Position numbers and translations under genes: made by a program | Assembly (NCBI GenBank): GCA_030549495.1 | Contig: JAUIRK010001036.1 | Location: 126,501 to 190,500 of the forward strand | Source of the DNA: Nectonema munidae | Taxonomy: Eukaryota; Nematomorpha; Nectonematoida; Nectonematidae | Direction: 5' to 3' | DNA: 64,000 bases | Shown: one piece after another, positions 54,101 to 62,442 of the stretch | How the letters are laid out: each line of letters opens with the position of its first letter | Position numbering within the stretch: the first letter of the stretch is position 1 | The notes under the pieces: model-generated | What the model was told of the DNA's origin: nothing | What the model saw: the letters and a program-made list of their open reading frames with translations, nothing else | Database searches by the model: none

Positions 54101-56198
54101 AGGTCAATTTTACAAAAAATATAGAGAAGTATTTGAAGTGTAATTGTTTTTTCCAAATACTTTTGATAAGCATTTCATATACAAATACTCTAAAATATAA
54201 ATACAAATGTATTTGATCTCAAGTCTGATACACCCATAAAACCTTTTTGTTTTCGCTTTTGTGCAGTAGTTACAAATAAATGATATATAGTAAGAAGAGG
54301 AGGCAAGCCTCAAGCATATAAGTTTGGACATACATACACTTTATAAAAAAGTACACATTTATGAATGCTGAAAGTCGTTTTTTATGAAATATGTGAAACG
54401 CACCTGTTCAATACACCATATGTACTCTTCTTCCGTTTCTCCCTTCCACGCAAAAACAGGAACACCGCGTTCAGCCATAGAAGCGGCTGCGTGGTCTTGG
54501 GTGGAAAATATGTTACAGCTTGACCACTGAACCTATAGGAGAGAAGAGGAAAATTAATACACTAGAAAAAGAAAGATTTTATGTGATTTAATAAGATCAA
54601 AAATGACTTTAAAGATTGACACGCCAAAAATACTATTAGCAACGCTTTTTTATTCATAAATTGTGATTATACAGTTAAATATCTATATCTCGAAGTAAAT
54701 TACCAAGTGCATATCGACGAAAATGAGGGGGTGCGATAAATTTCCTTTAATATAAACTCAAAAGTGTTTGATTAATAAAGATAGTTGAAAGAGGACAAGA
54801 AAGTTGGAAGCAAGAGCTTATGAAGTTTGAAGCAAATGGGGTGAAATCAACTACCATAATAAAATTGGAAAGAGCTTTTTCGTCGGCTACACTTTTTTTT
54901 CACAAAAATCAGAACACGACTATCATCGGAGAGTATTAATTGTTTATTTTTTTTTGAAAAAGTATTACAGTAATAAAGATTTATTTTTTTCTAATACAAT
55001 TGTTTTATTTTCCACTTTTAAGTTTGAGAACGAAAAATAAATAAAGGAAAAAATTCTCCTGGATCCCGGGAAACAAAAAATTCTCGGAAAATTTCGCGGG
55101 ATTTCCCGGGAGGGGTTTAACCTGTTATCGACTACAGTCGACATATGACGACTTTACAAAAATATGAATCATCTGCTTTTTAATACAAATCTTGTTTTAC
55201 ATTAGATATCGTCTGATTATTCTGGTCGATAACGGGTTAATGATGTAATTACAGAAACCATAGTGTCAACGTCATTAGAGATGAAATTAGAGGTTTATGG
55301 GAAGGAAAACTTAATTTTCCACGTTTATCGGATCAAGATATCTACTTCAAACTAAATATAATCTGATTATTTTTTATCAAAATTGCTTGAAAAAACAAAA
55401 ACTCAACGGTTTTGATGAAATATTTGATATTACACAAATAAAAGGCCTCTTTTTATTTTATATCATTTCTTTGTTATGCCTATTATTATTATAGTCAGTT
55501 AAGTTGATGCCTCCTTCTATTTCATATCATGTCATCTTTATACTTAAAAGTATTTGATCAAGGTTATGTACCTTATGATTTATAATTTATTTTTAAAAGA
55601 AATAGAATCAGAAATACGACATGATATCTTAATAACTTTATTGAATACACTATAACATGTGTTCTCAAGCTTTTTTGCCCCATGCTCTCCTTTATCAAAA
55701 TGGCATTCTCCATTTACAAGATCGTATGCCTCTTTTTTAAAATAAACAAAAAAATTCTTCATATCTTTATTGTAAAGTAAGAAATTTTCAAAGGAATTTA
55801 ATTTGGCGAAATTAATTTCGAGAGTTTCAAATTTTTTATAGCATTTCAAATCTTCCATATAAAAATTAAAAATCAGTGAAAATTGAAAAAAATTATTTTT
55901 ATTGTAAAAAAATGATAAAAAGAAAGAGTAAAATAAAAAGTAAATCATATTTTTCATTTATAAATTATTAAATAAGAAAGAAAACAAAAAAAATAAAAAT
56001 TTCTCACCTCTGCTCCCAACTCCAACAAGGTTTCGATGAGTACGGCTGTTTGAACTGTCATGTGTAAGCAGCCAGCGATTCTAGCGCCCTTCAAAGGTTT
56101 CTGCGTTCCGTACTTTTTTCGCACACACATCAATCCGGGCATTTCATTCTCGGCCAAAGAAATTTCTTTTCGCCCAAATGTTGCCAAAGTTATGTCAG
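35970..56198 (-). CDS. AHCY: S-adenosylhomocysteine hydrolase, seven exons seen, first exon missing
   Basis: NAD-dependent cytosolic enzyme that splits S-adenosylhomocysteine into adenosine and homocysteine, relieving product inhibition of methyltransferases. Exons run right to left: 56198-56008, 54532-54404, 46387-46288, 44524-44204, 41831-41626, 38373-38167, 36101-35970. Phases match throughout, giving about 428 codons; only some ten N-terminal residues are unseen. Visible: [17 protein letters not shown], the catalytic stretch [16 protein letters not shown]-fold [29 protein letters not shown] and a C-terminal K-x3-Y like that used for the neighbouring subunit's NAD. Odd: LHMTVQT has Gln where human AHCY has Glu59; the LLAEGRLVNL motif reads [10 protein letters not shown]; the segment between TTTG and NVNDS is strongly changed. 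GYGDVGKG and CNIGHFD favour AHCY over the AHCYL group, though the Gln is AHCYL-like. Confidence 0.92.
36760..37510 (+). pseudogene. RTE-type LINE reverse transcriptase remnant in AHCY intron
   Basis: Broken frames give [43 protein letters not shown] and [17 protein letters not shown]. These match the RTE/BovB order (NQILQG-x-P-x-W, SLIVPIYKNKGD, AFVDLEKAFD, LRKKGVPERLV). Many stops and frame changes; no ends recognised. Confidence 0.6.
37517..37819 (+). other. Unidentified 100-codon ORF
   Basis: Reads [20 protein letters not shown], then [20 protein letters not shown]. It follows the RTE remnant but is not clearly part of it. It has weak similarity to the - strand ORF at 51355-51044 (DP-x-C, VKN-x-NY, EFI, T-x-(K/R)E-x2-D-x-F). 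Probably a fragment of a repeat; not assigned. Confidence 0.25.
37957..37990. repeat. Perfect hairpin
   Basis: TTGATTACACT and AGTGTAATCAA form an 11-bp stem with a loop of about 10 bases. No Helitron CTRR end follows; function unknown. Confidence 0.5.
38167..38373 (-). CDS. AHCY: AHCY exon with [11 protein letters not shown]
   Basis: Encodes [38 protein letters not shown], then a diverged segment ending IGIFLLPKK. The normally conserved Ala-Glu before GRLVNL is Cys-Ser. Acceptor TTTGACAG, donor GTATTT, 69 codons in phase 0/0. Confidence 0.94.
38374..41625 (-). other. AHCY intron, mostly non-coding
   Basis: 3.25 kb. Apart from the dispersed repeat at 39960-40065, no element or ORF of interest was recognised. 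Confidence 0.4.
39960..40065 (+). repeat. Dispersed repeat, copy 2
   Basis: Counterpart of 20590-20720 in the same orientation, diverged by substitutions and short gaps. Confidence 0.5.
41626..41831 (-). CDS. AHCY: AHCY exon with CNIGHFD
   Basis: Encodes [39 protein letters not shown] and KVNIKPQ; contains the His equivalent to human His301. Acceptor TGCCTTAG; donor GTAGTG in phase 0 after PQ. Confidence 0.94.
41873..42532. mobile_element. hAT-like MITE remnant in AHCY intron
   Basis: Left end AGAGTGATGTACCGAT and right end ATCGGTACATTTAG are inverted, with ATCGG-rich subterminal motifs. They resemble the TAGAGATGTATCGGAT end at 11447. No clear target duplication. It starts about 42 bp upstream of the AHCY exon at 41831. 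Confidence 0.4.
42533..44203 (-). other. AHCY intron remainder, no feature seen
   Basis: AT-rich, no gene or repeat recognised. Confidence 0.4.
44204..44524 (-). CDS. AHCY: AHCY exon: catalytic core and NAD-binding fold
   Basis: Encodes [30 protein letters not shown], a [11 protein letters not shown] stretch, [15 protein letters not shown] and [15 protein letters not shown]. Residues equivalent to human Glu156, Lys186, Asp190, Asn191 and Cys195 are present. The piece [17 protein letters not shown] differs strongly from the usual NLYKMMANGILKVPAI. Several ORFs on both strands here are shadows of this GC-richer exon. Confidence 0.94.
45370..45715 (+). pseudogene. hAT transposase fragment
   Basis: [20 protein letters not shown] then KRISKLNL and [21 protein letters not shown]-x-x-TRW-x-STF/YLMLKR is the conserved motif in the middle of many hAT transposases. 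Both flanks of the protein are absent. Antisense to AHCY. Confidence 0.65.
46288..46387 (-). CDS. AHCY: AHCY exon with [10 protein letters not shown]
   Basis: Encodes [33 protein letters not shown]; contains the catalytic Asp equivalent to human Asp131. Acceptor ACTCTTTCAG, donor GTATGC. The upstream intron is interrupted by a hAT transposon whose target-site duplicate lies about 20-28 bp from this exon. Confidence 0.95.
46408..46415. repeat. Left target-site duplicate of the hAT (possible AHCY branch point)
   Basis: GTTATAAC, repeated at 49216-49223. The motif is its own reverse complement and lies 20-28 bases upstream of the AHCY acceptor at 46388, where a branch point is expected. Confidence 0.8.
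46416..49215 (+). mobile_element. Structurally complete hAT transposon, 2.8 kb
   Basis: Ends TAGAGCGCGAAAAA and TTTTTCGTGCTATA are inverted (12 of 14 match). An exact 8-bp target duplication GTTATAAC flanks the element (46408-46415, 49216-49223). It encodes an uninterrupted 460-codon transposase. Subterminal regions at both ends hold many copies of a (A/G)GTCAAT motif, at 46431-46610 and 49117-49203, in the same direction at both ends. It sits in the 8-kb AHCY intron, antisense to the gene, with its left end 29 bp from the exon. Confidence 0.9.
47695..49077 (+). CDS. hAT transposase, intact 460-codon ORF
   Basis: Cut-and-paste DNA transposase. N-terminal C2H2 BED-like finger at residues 32-57 ([19 protein letters not shown]). 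Catalytic core: [20 protein letters not shown] (about 142-161, first Asp), [16 protein letters not shown] (second Asp) then [11 protein letters not shown], the usual C-x2-H. C-terminal dimerisation motif [19 protein letters not shown] and YLIMNYN at about 413-452. The short N-terminus and finger resemble CGGBP1-like proteins derived from hAT. First ATG of the frame; no internal stop. Ends 138 bp before the element's right end. Activity is not shown by sequence alone. Confidence 0.88.
   Translation: MPKTAKSSSQKVKEILVKFPDEFKTTPKNELFCKLCNCLVNHSKLFFIESHRKTEKHSKKVYLPSSSSQTFIHDNNFIKKVTESFLSANIPLNKLNHPSIKELFKYMGYECPNANSCRYYIKSLAECVKESIKKKVKDSYLFLIVDESTFANKSYVNVLVGDLNFPNKAYLIDSVCFSTSVDSQKITQIIDEEIKYLGTKRENFVLLITDAATYMKKAGKTLKILYPNLFHIFCLAHLLHNCCLNIRIRFGKVDNLISSLKMLTVKNKRRQKIFQEIGLPPKPVVTRWASWLRAAFWYAEKYVDVRKIVLEFSDDGTIVEKAKEAIVVESLSENLKEILKYKPLLDLVEKCKDENYCVHEAYQDIVHLKIMDDICDLDKYISNRLENNDVEIIMKKTREDISPHLYSLLENAQPTSIKVERSFSMLNNILNKNRNFNDENVAKYLIMNYNYDVMHNIHLS
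49740..50760 (+). pseudogene. Unclassified coding repeat, copy 1
   Basis: Broken + strand frames: [61 protein letters not shown]; later [66 protein letters not shown] and [10 protein letters not shown] diverged copy of the first part lies at 55250-55480. The late I-x-SDATNV looks like an RNase H-fold Asp, so a transposase is possible, but I cannot name the family. Stops break it. Confidence 0.5.
50014..50229 (+). pseudogene. Open piece of the unclassified repeat
   Basis: 71 codons reading [39 protein letters not shown] and [17 protein letters not shown]. No known domain recognised. Part of 49740-50760. Confidence 0.4.
51044..51355 (-). other. Unidentified ORF without ATG at its start
   Basis: 103 codons open between stops: [69 protein letters not shown]. 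Codon content looks protein-like (Asn, Lys, Ile, Phe rich). Opposite in direction to the repeat at 49740-50760. Weakly similar to 37517-37819. Confidence 0.3.
52045..53037 (+). mobile_element. pogo/Tigger-type element, decayed and 5'-truncated
   Basis: Broken frames show [17 protein letters not shown] (helix-turn-helix DNA-binding region), [83 protein letters not shown] and [20 protein letters not shown]. That is the pogo/Tigger (CENP-B-like) transposase order. The right end has CGGTGCGCCTTATGTATAAA and a TACAGTA terminus, typical of the family. Several stops; no left end found. Confidence 0.75.
53038..54403 (-). other. AHCY intron stretch, no feature seen
   Basis: No gene or repeat family recognised. 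Confidence 0.35.
54404..54532 (-). CDS. AHCY: AHCY exon
   Basis: Encodes [20 protein letters not shown] then [20 protein letters not shown], very close to human AHCY. 43 codons, phase 0/0, acceptor CCTATAG, donor GTGCGT. Confidence 0.95.
54780..55116 (+). pseudogene. hAT transposase C-terminal remnant with element end
   Basis: [12 protein letters not shown], then [20 protein letters not shown] resembles the hAT dimerisation motif EAERAFSSAG-x-F-x-x-K-x-R. The GC-rich block at 55059-55116 (GGATCCCGGGAAAC, GGGATTTCCCGGGAGG) looks like a hAT terminal region. Could belong to the same family as 45370-45715. Confidence 0.5.
55117..55240. mobile_element. piggyBac-type MITE, second family
   Basis: TTAA at both ends (55117-55120, 55237-55240) with inverted ends CCTGTTATCGACTA / TGGTCGATAACGGG (12 of 14). 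116-bp interior, non-coding. Sequence differs from the MITE at 25098-25231. Confidence 0.8.
55250..55480 (+). repeat. Unclassified coding repeat, copy 2
   Basis: Diverged copy of 49915-50100: GTCATTAGAGATGAAAT, CTTAATTTTCCACGTTTA, TTGCTTGAAAAAACAAAAAC and GATGAAATATTTGATATTAC correspond in order. It breaks off after AAAGG. Confidence 0.6.
55580..55957 (-). other. Unidentified 125-codon ORF in AHCY intron
   Basis: Hydrophobic Phe-rich start, then [56 protein letters not shown]. No motif recognised. It begins about 50 bp into the AHCY intron, on the same strand, and may be repeat-derived or chance. Confidence 0.2.
56008..56198 (-). CDS. AHCY: AHCY exon: N-terminal substrate domain
   Basis: Encodes [40 protein letters not shown] and [11 protein letters not shown]. 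Begins with two bases completing a codon from an unseen upstream exon (acceptor TTTTTTCAATAG); donor GTGAGA. The T-V-Q-T-A motif carries Gln at the position of human Glu59. Confidence 0.93.
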
Positions 56199-56235
56199 CT
56201 ATTGAAAAAAAGTTTAGAATGATTTCAGCAGATTT

Positions 56236-56511
56236 TTACAATAGAGAGCAAAAAAATTCAGAATAGCATTGATCGACACTATACATATATATAATATATA
56301 TTTTTAATTTCTTGATATAATAAAACAACTTTTCTAACACACTTTTGTGGGTTGGGAGTTGCTTACAATCTTCAAAATCAGTTTCACGAGGAAAGCCAAC
56401 AAGAAAAATAGTTTCACGACCCCTTGTTGATGTCATTCTGGAGCAGAGTAGATTGACTAATGCTTTAAATAACAATATGCTTAAAAGAAATATATATGTA
56501 TTGTTGTCCAA
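56236..56511 (-). other. Unidentified - strand ORF near AHCY
   Basis: Middle part reads STRGRETIFLVGFPRETDF, CKQLPTHKSVLEKLFYYI. I have a faint memory of similar N-termini (RGR, F-x-VGFP, LPT-x-R-x-V) in arthropod mobile-element ORFs, but cannot name the family. It overlaps the start of the LINE region. Confidence 0.2.
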
Positions 56512-56830
56512 GAGACAAAATGGGGTGGGAATTCAACTAAAGAGATTGGAGAAGGTTTCAAGATTTTTTATGCTGGTGAGTCCAAAAGGAGAAATGGAGT
56601 GGCAGTGATTTTGTCGCAAAACTACAAGAATAATTTTATTGAAATAAAAAAAATCCAGGATAGAATGATAGGAGTAAAACTAAAAGGATAAAATGAAATT
56701 TTTTGATAATATCAGCATATGCACCCAAAGCAGGTTGTAAGGAAGAGTAGTTGGCTTTTGTGTAAAATTTAGAAGGTATGATTGACGAAGTAATGGAGAA
56801 TGAAAGTGTGATAAATCGGAGCTGACTTGA

Positions 56831-57025
56831 ATGGACATGGGTGATGACCGAAACGGGTATTCTTTGGTGCATGAGAGAATATTAGATATGGCCCAGAGGA
56901 AAGAACTTTATATTTGTAATACCAAATTTAGGAAAAAGAAAGAATATCTTGTTACATATAAAAGTGGAGGTAAAATGAGTCAAATTGATTATTTCATGGT
57001 CAAGGAAAAAGAAATGAAATGTTAA
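56831..57025 (+). pseudogene. LINE endonuclease piece
   Basis: Contains DMGDDRNGYSLVHERILDMA, KELYICNTKFRKKKEYLVTY and KSGGKMSQIDYFMVKEKEMK. The N-H and SQIDY motifs of the exonuclease/endonuclease fold are kept (LNGH just upstream of the frame). Confidence 0.8.
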
Positions 57026-57071
57026 AGACTGTAAAGCGATACCTAGCAGCGATATTGGGAACCAGCATCAA

Positions 57072-57548
57072 TTGTTCGTAGTGGATTTGTGGAAAAGATC
57101 AAATAAAGAGAAAAAAATGAAGAAAATCGACAAAATAAAAGTATGGAAACTGCAAGAGCCTAAAGTGATGAAGGAATTTAAAAACATGATACCAAAGTGC
57201 CAATTAAGTCTTGGTAAAAAAGATACTGTGGATGAAAGGTGGGGGAAAGTTAAGAAAACTTTAATTGAAGTGAGCAAAAAGGTTCCAGGAAGGTCAAAAG
57301 CTCGTAAAGTTGAAGAAAGAGAAACCTGGTGGTGGAATGAGGATGTGAAGCAAGCCCTAACTGAAAAGAAGTCTGCATATAAGCCTTATTTAAAAACAAA
57401 GTTAGATGAAGACAAAGTGAAGTATACGGACAAAAAAAAAGAAGCCAAAATGATTATATCTGCAGCTAGGAAGAAAAGAACACAAGCCATGTACGATGAA
57501 CTTAGCAGCAAAGAAGGGCAAAACAAAATTTATAAAATTGCTAAATAA
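57072..57548 (+). pseudogene. LINE endonuclease-RT linker piece
   Basis: 158 codons, Lys/Glu rich: KIDKIKVWKLQEPKVMKEF, WGKVKKTLIEVSKKVPGRSK, ETWWWNEDVKQALTEKKSAY, IISAARKKRTQAMYDELSSK, GQNKIYKIAK. E-T-W-W-W-N-E-D-V is typical of the RTE linker. Confidence 0.8.
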
Positions 57549-57769
57549 AACAAAGAGAAAAAGAAGAAACAGGAAATATCGATTTGATAAAGGACGCTAA
57601 TGGAAAGATACTTTTTGTTAACAAAGAGATTGGTGAAAGGTGGACGGACTATTTTGAGGAATTGTTAAATGTGGAGAATGAAAGAGACGCTGTTCCAGAA
57701 GTAGTGAAGGTGGAAGAAGTTGAAAAAGAAATTGATCGAAAGGAAATCAAGAAAACTAAAAGAACCTAA

Positions 57770-60009
57770 CTATATAGGTTATCCGTATATGCATGGAATT
57801 AAAAAAGTATGTCGTAGTCGGAATCAAAATTTGTCGGGTTAATAAATTAAGAAATACAAAAATAGTCAATGGACCTTATTATTTACAAAAAAAGTGTCGG
57901 ATATGTTAAATTTTCGCATTAGAAAAGCATCAATGCACCAAAGTTTAATAACGTTAGTTCCGTTTTACATTTTTGATAGAAATTACATCAAAAAAGTTAT
58001 CTAATTTGGATGTGTTTTTTTTTAATTTATTTTTCTCAATAAAACATTTTTTCATTTTTTAGGAAGAAATGAAAAACTGAAAATTAAATTTTCAATTTTT
58101 TTATTGTTAATTGATACCCTTACCCCTTTTTTACACATAATTTGTAGATGGGGCGCATCTATTTGAAGTTAGAAAGAAGGAGCTATATATATAAGTCCTC
58201 ATTCATTGTTGACGCTAAGCTTAAGGGCGGGGTAAAGTTTACATTACGCTTAATTAAGAATGAAATAGAATAGACAAGAGATGAGTAGGAATTTAGAAAA
58301 TTTTGTTGTCTTTTTTGGAAGACGCTTGAAAGTCCGCCCCCTCCAATAATTTCAAGGATGTGCGCCCCTGAATGAATCATATTTTTTCATATAAACACCG
58401 CAGGGTGTCTCTAGTAGACTATTTTCCTTAAGACTACATTAACTCATATAAAACTCTCCAACCTTCAGTTATTTGTTTTCTCTATCAATCAAATATCTAT
58501 TCGCCCCCCCCCCCAATTATTTTAGATTTTTTTAAACTAGTGTATATGCGATATACAAATTTAATTAAAATATTTTCGCTGGAAGTATAGTATTATTTCA
58601 CCAATTTTGTAAAAAAAATATAAAGTAGCCTTATAAATTTACGTATGCGCTGAATACACTCTATTTTAAAGGATTGCTTGAATATTTGGTCTCCCGTGGT
58701 ATTTCCAGACCAGTAATTTTAAAAATTGCAAAAAAAATTCACCCCAATAATTTTGAGGGTGTGCACCCCTGATGTCACCCTTGTATTTTGCGCCATATCA
58801 AATTCATGTCCACAAAATATTCTCCTTAACAAAAAAGGAATAAATCTTTAATCATATTTAAACAATCGTTACTCTATTTTGTGAGCGTTTCATAGTAAGG
58901 TGTGAGTAAAAAAAATTATTTTGTTTTAAATCCATTAATGAAGGTATGGCTAGGAAGAAAGATAAAATCGAAAAGATAAAAATGCACAATTTCTATTAAA
59001 TTACAATAACCAAATATATAATACATTGCATACAAGTTTAATAAAAAAGAATAAAATAAAATGATTGTTCAAAAACTAAGAAGAGTGTTTTCAAGAAAAA
59101 CTGGTCGAAAAATTCAAAGTCTTCTTTCTTTTGTCCACCATTTTCTTTGGTTTTTTATCAATAAATGCTTATTTTTTCTATGCAGAGTCCCCACGCCTAA
59201 CATAGATCACTTTTGCATGTACCATAGTTTCATCTATGATCTATGGGGGAAAGAGGACATTTCTTTCACGAGAACATACCACGATTAATTTCAGTCTAGT
59301 TCTTTTTAAATTACGATATAAACTCGTCAGGAATATCAAATAATCTCAAAAAATTGAACAACGTGGTTAATGTTCATTTACATATTTGGCGGAGTAAATA
59401 ATTCGTGGAGTGAATAGAGTTGCAATTTCACCGGGTCAAACTCTCGTAGGCGAATTTTTCGCAGTCGAAATTTGGAGGTAAGTCCTAAATAATACAGGGT
59501 TAAAATTTAAACGTCTACGTAAATTGATAATATTTATGCCAAATAAAAAAATCTTTGACTTTTGTTGCTAGTTTGATAATGATACACTATGCTGTTGTAG
59601 TGACGATCATGTGAGCATCGCTCTTGATGAACTGACTATCTGCCTTAGCTGTCGTTTTGGAAACATAACTATTTTCTTTTGTAGATGGTGCTCTCAAGAT
59701 GTTTCCTTCTCGATAGCTGTGTATTTACGTAATATGCTACTGTTATAATTGTTTCAATTACTGCTTGGAGACAAAATTAAGTAGGTATGTTATAAAAAAA
59801 ATCATAGGATTGGTATTTCGGATTAACAAATTATAGACATAGGTGAAAGCATTTGGTTTGCTGAAGAGAGTATCAGTGTCGTGAATGACAGAATAAGCAG
59901 GGAGAAAAACATCGCTAAAATTAGCTAGTCAATATTATGTCGTAATGGTCGCATAATCGATTGCTGGTTAAAAGATATCTGAGCCTGCAGTGGCCTAAGG
60001 CCGGCCCTG
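57770..60009. other. Non-coding stretch with short repeats
   Basis: No gene recognised. A 30-bp block (CAATAATTT, AAGG/AGGG, TGTGC-x-CCCCTGA) occurs at 58342-58371 and 58743-58772. C11 run at 58504-58514. The unseen first AHCY exon could lie here or beyond the window. Confidence 0.45.
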
Positions 60010-60993
60010 TATTCATGAAAGTATGGTTCCTTACTCTGGGAAATACAGCTGCAAAATGTATATGAAAGGAAAACCAATAAGGTTTGGCTACAAGATTTGG
60101 CAACTTTGTGGTGATGATGGCTACCCGTATAAACTTATAATTTATATAGGTAAAAGTACCGAAAAATGCAGCAAAAAGCCTTTAGGAGTGCATGTTGTGA
60201 TGAGTTTGATTGAAACTGTGTTCGAAAATTCAAGTGCTGAAAATCATGAATTGTACTTCGATAATTTTTTACCGCAATAAAGTTGTTGGAGTTGTTGAAA
60301 AATAAAAGTTGCCGCACAGGTACAATCAGAAAAAATAGAACAGAAGGTGGAAGTGATTTTATGAAATCTGACATGCTACTGAAAAAGGAAGGTAAAGGAA
60401 GTTTTGATTTTTGTTGCAATGAAAGCGTTTTTCTCTGTAAGTGGTTCGATAACAGCAGTTTTCATTGCGAGCACCACCTTCACACACACTCCATTTGAAC
60501 AAAGCACTCGCTTTTCAAAAGGTATTGGAAGAAAAATGATTCTGCAACCGAAACTTATCCATAAATATAACAAAGAAATGGGTCGAGTTGATTTGTTCGA
60601 TCAACTGCTGAACTCATACAGGTCAATGATAAGAGCAAAAAAGTGGTGGTGGCCGCTGATGACAAACTTGATCAATATTTCAGTGCTGGCAACATGGAGG
60701 TTTTATTGCAAATTATTGCCAAAAGACAGAAAACGAATAAGTCATCTGGATTTCAGACGAGAAATAGCTATTGTTCTAATGAAATCTTCAATAGGCAATT
60801 CAGAGATGGTAAACACTCCAATCTGCCTGATTATATACGATATGATACAAAGAACCATTACTCAATCTCCTGTGATGAAGGAAGATGCGTGATCTGTAAA
60901 AAGAACACGCGATCTAAATGTATAAAATGTGAAGTCAGATTGCACTATTCCAAGGATTCTCAGTGTTTTTTACAATATCATAATAAAGAATAG
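60010..60993 (+). pseudogene. piggyBac (PGBD2/3-like) transposase, C-terminal part
   Basis: Pieces: SMVPYSGKYSCKMYMKGKPI, RFGYKIWQLCGDDGYPYKL, NHELYFDNFLPQ (second Asp), FDFCCNESVFLCKWFDNSS, YNKEMGRVDLFDQLLNSYRS (third Asp), AKKWWWPLMTNLINISVLA, SHLDFRREIAIVLMKSS, and a Cys-rich end GRCVICKKNTRSKCIKCEVR, LHYSKDSQCF. Matches PGBD2/3-type transposases in order. The N-terminus is absent, at least three frame breaks are present, and no terminal repeats were seen. Confidence 0.85.
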
Positions 60994-60999
60994 TATATG

Positions 61000-62440
61000 T
61001 TTAATAATCATGCATATAAATAAAATTTGCTTTAAATTTTCATTCACTTTTAAAAAAAGTAAATTAGGCGGTAAAGGGTACAAAGAAATGTTTTATAAAG
61101 AATAGCAAAAAAGATCGTCTTTTGAGTCAGTATATCGAAAAGTTCTACTATAGTTAAATATGGGCAAAACAAAGTATAAAAGGATTACATTATAAAATAA
61201 ATACAAAATTAAAATAAAACTGATATACACGTTTTTTAAAACATCAGCAAAACGGTAAACACAAATTGAGAATAATAAAAACATATATTTAGACCTATTC
61301 TGGATAATTCTAGTAGTAAAAACAACAAGACAAAAGAATCTAATATTGATCCACGAAATTATTTAGTAAATTTTACAGCGCTGGGAAGTTGGAGCGAAAA
61401 TATCGGACTCCGATTCTAAGTAGGTACTTAAAAATACGAATTAAAAACGTAATAGATTCAACACCAACTCTTCGCTTCACTTCGACTAAAGAAGGGTAAC
61501 TCCATTTGCTTACAAAAATAAACTATTTTTTGCTTTATTTAAAATACTTTAAAAACCGACTTTGACTCCTAAATTTTATCCTTCAAAATATAAAATCAAC
61601 TAAGAAATTAAATCATGACTTGCTTCTGAAATTTGGGTAAAACAAGAACTTTTTATGCAGTTTTAAATGTATTGCTTGCAGGTTAGAATGCACTTCTTTT
61701 AAGTTGCAAGAGCGAAGAAAAAAAGTTTCAATTTCTAATATATTTTTCAAAACGACATTAAGTTAAGATTTTAATAAGTGTCGCCCTACCCTCCCAGATG
61801 TGCGACCTTGTCATTAAGTTTTTAATCTATGTTAAAAAAAAAATTTCCACTCATGTCTTATTTCTACTCAATTAGATGGGTATTTCTCAATTTTTGTTCA
61901 TCATTGTTCTATGTAAATTGTACTTGATTATATGAGTTTGACTATAATCTAGTTGGTTTGATGCACAATTTTCCGTATCTCTTTTTTATTATTATTATTA
62001 TTATAGTATATATAATATATTAAATAAGTTAATTTTACCAACTTTATGAGGGAGTTTATCTTTTTTTAAAAATTCTGGAATATTAGAATACATTTTAAAA
62101 TACTTTGAATGAAAATAGTAAAATTTCTTCTTTTAAAAAAAATGGTTATTTTTTAACGAAGAAAATACTACTACTGCTACTGTCTAATACATTTTGGTAT
62201 AATTTTTTATTCTATTTGTTTCTACAATTAATTCTCCTCAAATCCACTTAATTCAATCTTTGATTGTGAAAGCCAAGACTCGAAAACTTGAAAATAATTT
62301 ATTTTTTCAAAGATATTTATTTTTTTGCCGATTACAAAAATATCGTTAGTCATCTAAATTACTCTCACAATATTTTTTATCCTATTTTTACCATAGCTTC
62401 TAAGTTTATACTTCACTCAAAATTTAATCTGTTTATTCGC
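61000..62440. other. Non-coding stretch
   Basis: AT-rich with an (ATT)n run at 61987-62003. No gene or element recognised. Confidence 0.4.
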
Positions 62441-62442
62441 TG

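Larger units (their letters stand above)
56345..57769 (+). mobile_element. RTE-type LINE, endonuclease and linker part (CFDP2-like)
   Basis: + strand pieces: ISAYAPKAGC near 56700-56735; GADLNGHMGDDRNGY with VHERILDMAQRKELYICNT and YLVTYKSGGKMSQIDYFMV, the endonuclease of RTE elements (the family behind craniofacial development protein 2-like ORFs). Then an open linker 57072-57548 and, after a break, 57584-57769 (DANGKILFVNKEIGERWTDY, FEELLNVENE), the lead-in to the reverse transcriptase. It stops at KKTKRT before the RT domain, so the copy is 3'-truncated. Several frame changes. Confidence 0.8.

Noticed and set aside
35970-56198. AHCYL1-type (IRBIT-like) identity for the hydrolase
   Set aside because: Gln at the Glu59 position is AHCYL-like, but [29 protein letters not shown] and the absence of an AHCYL-type N-terminal extension in the visible exons favour AHCY.
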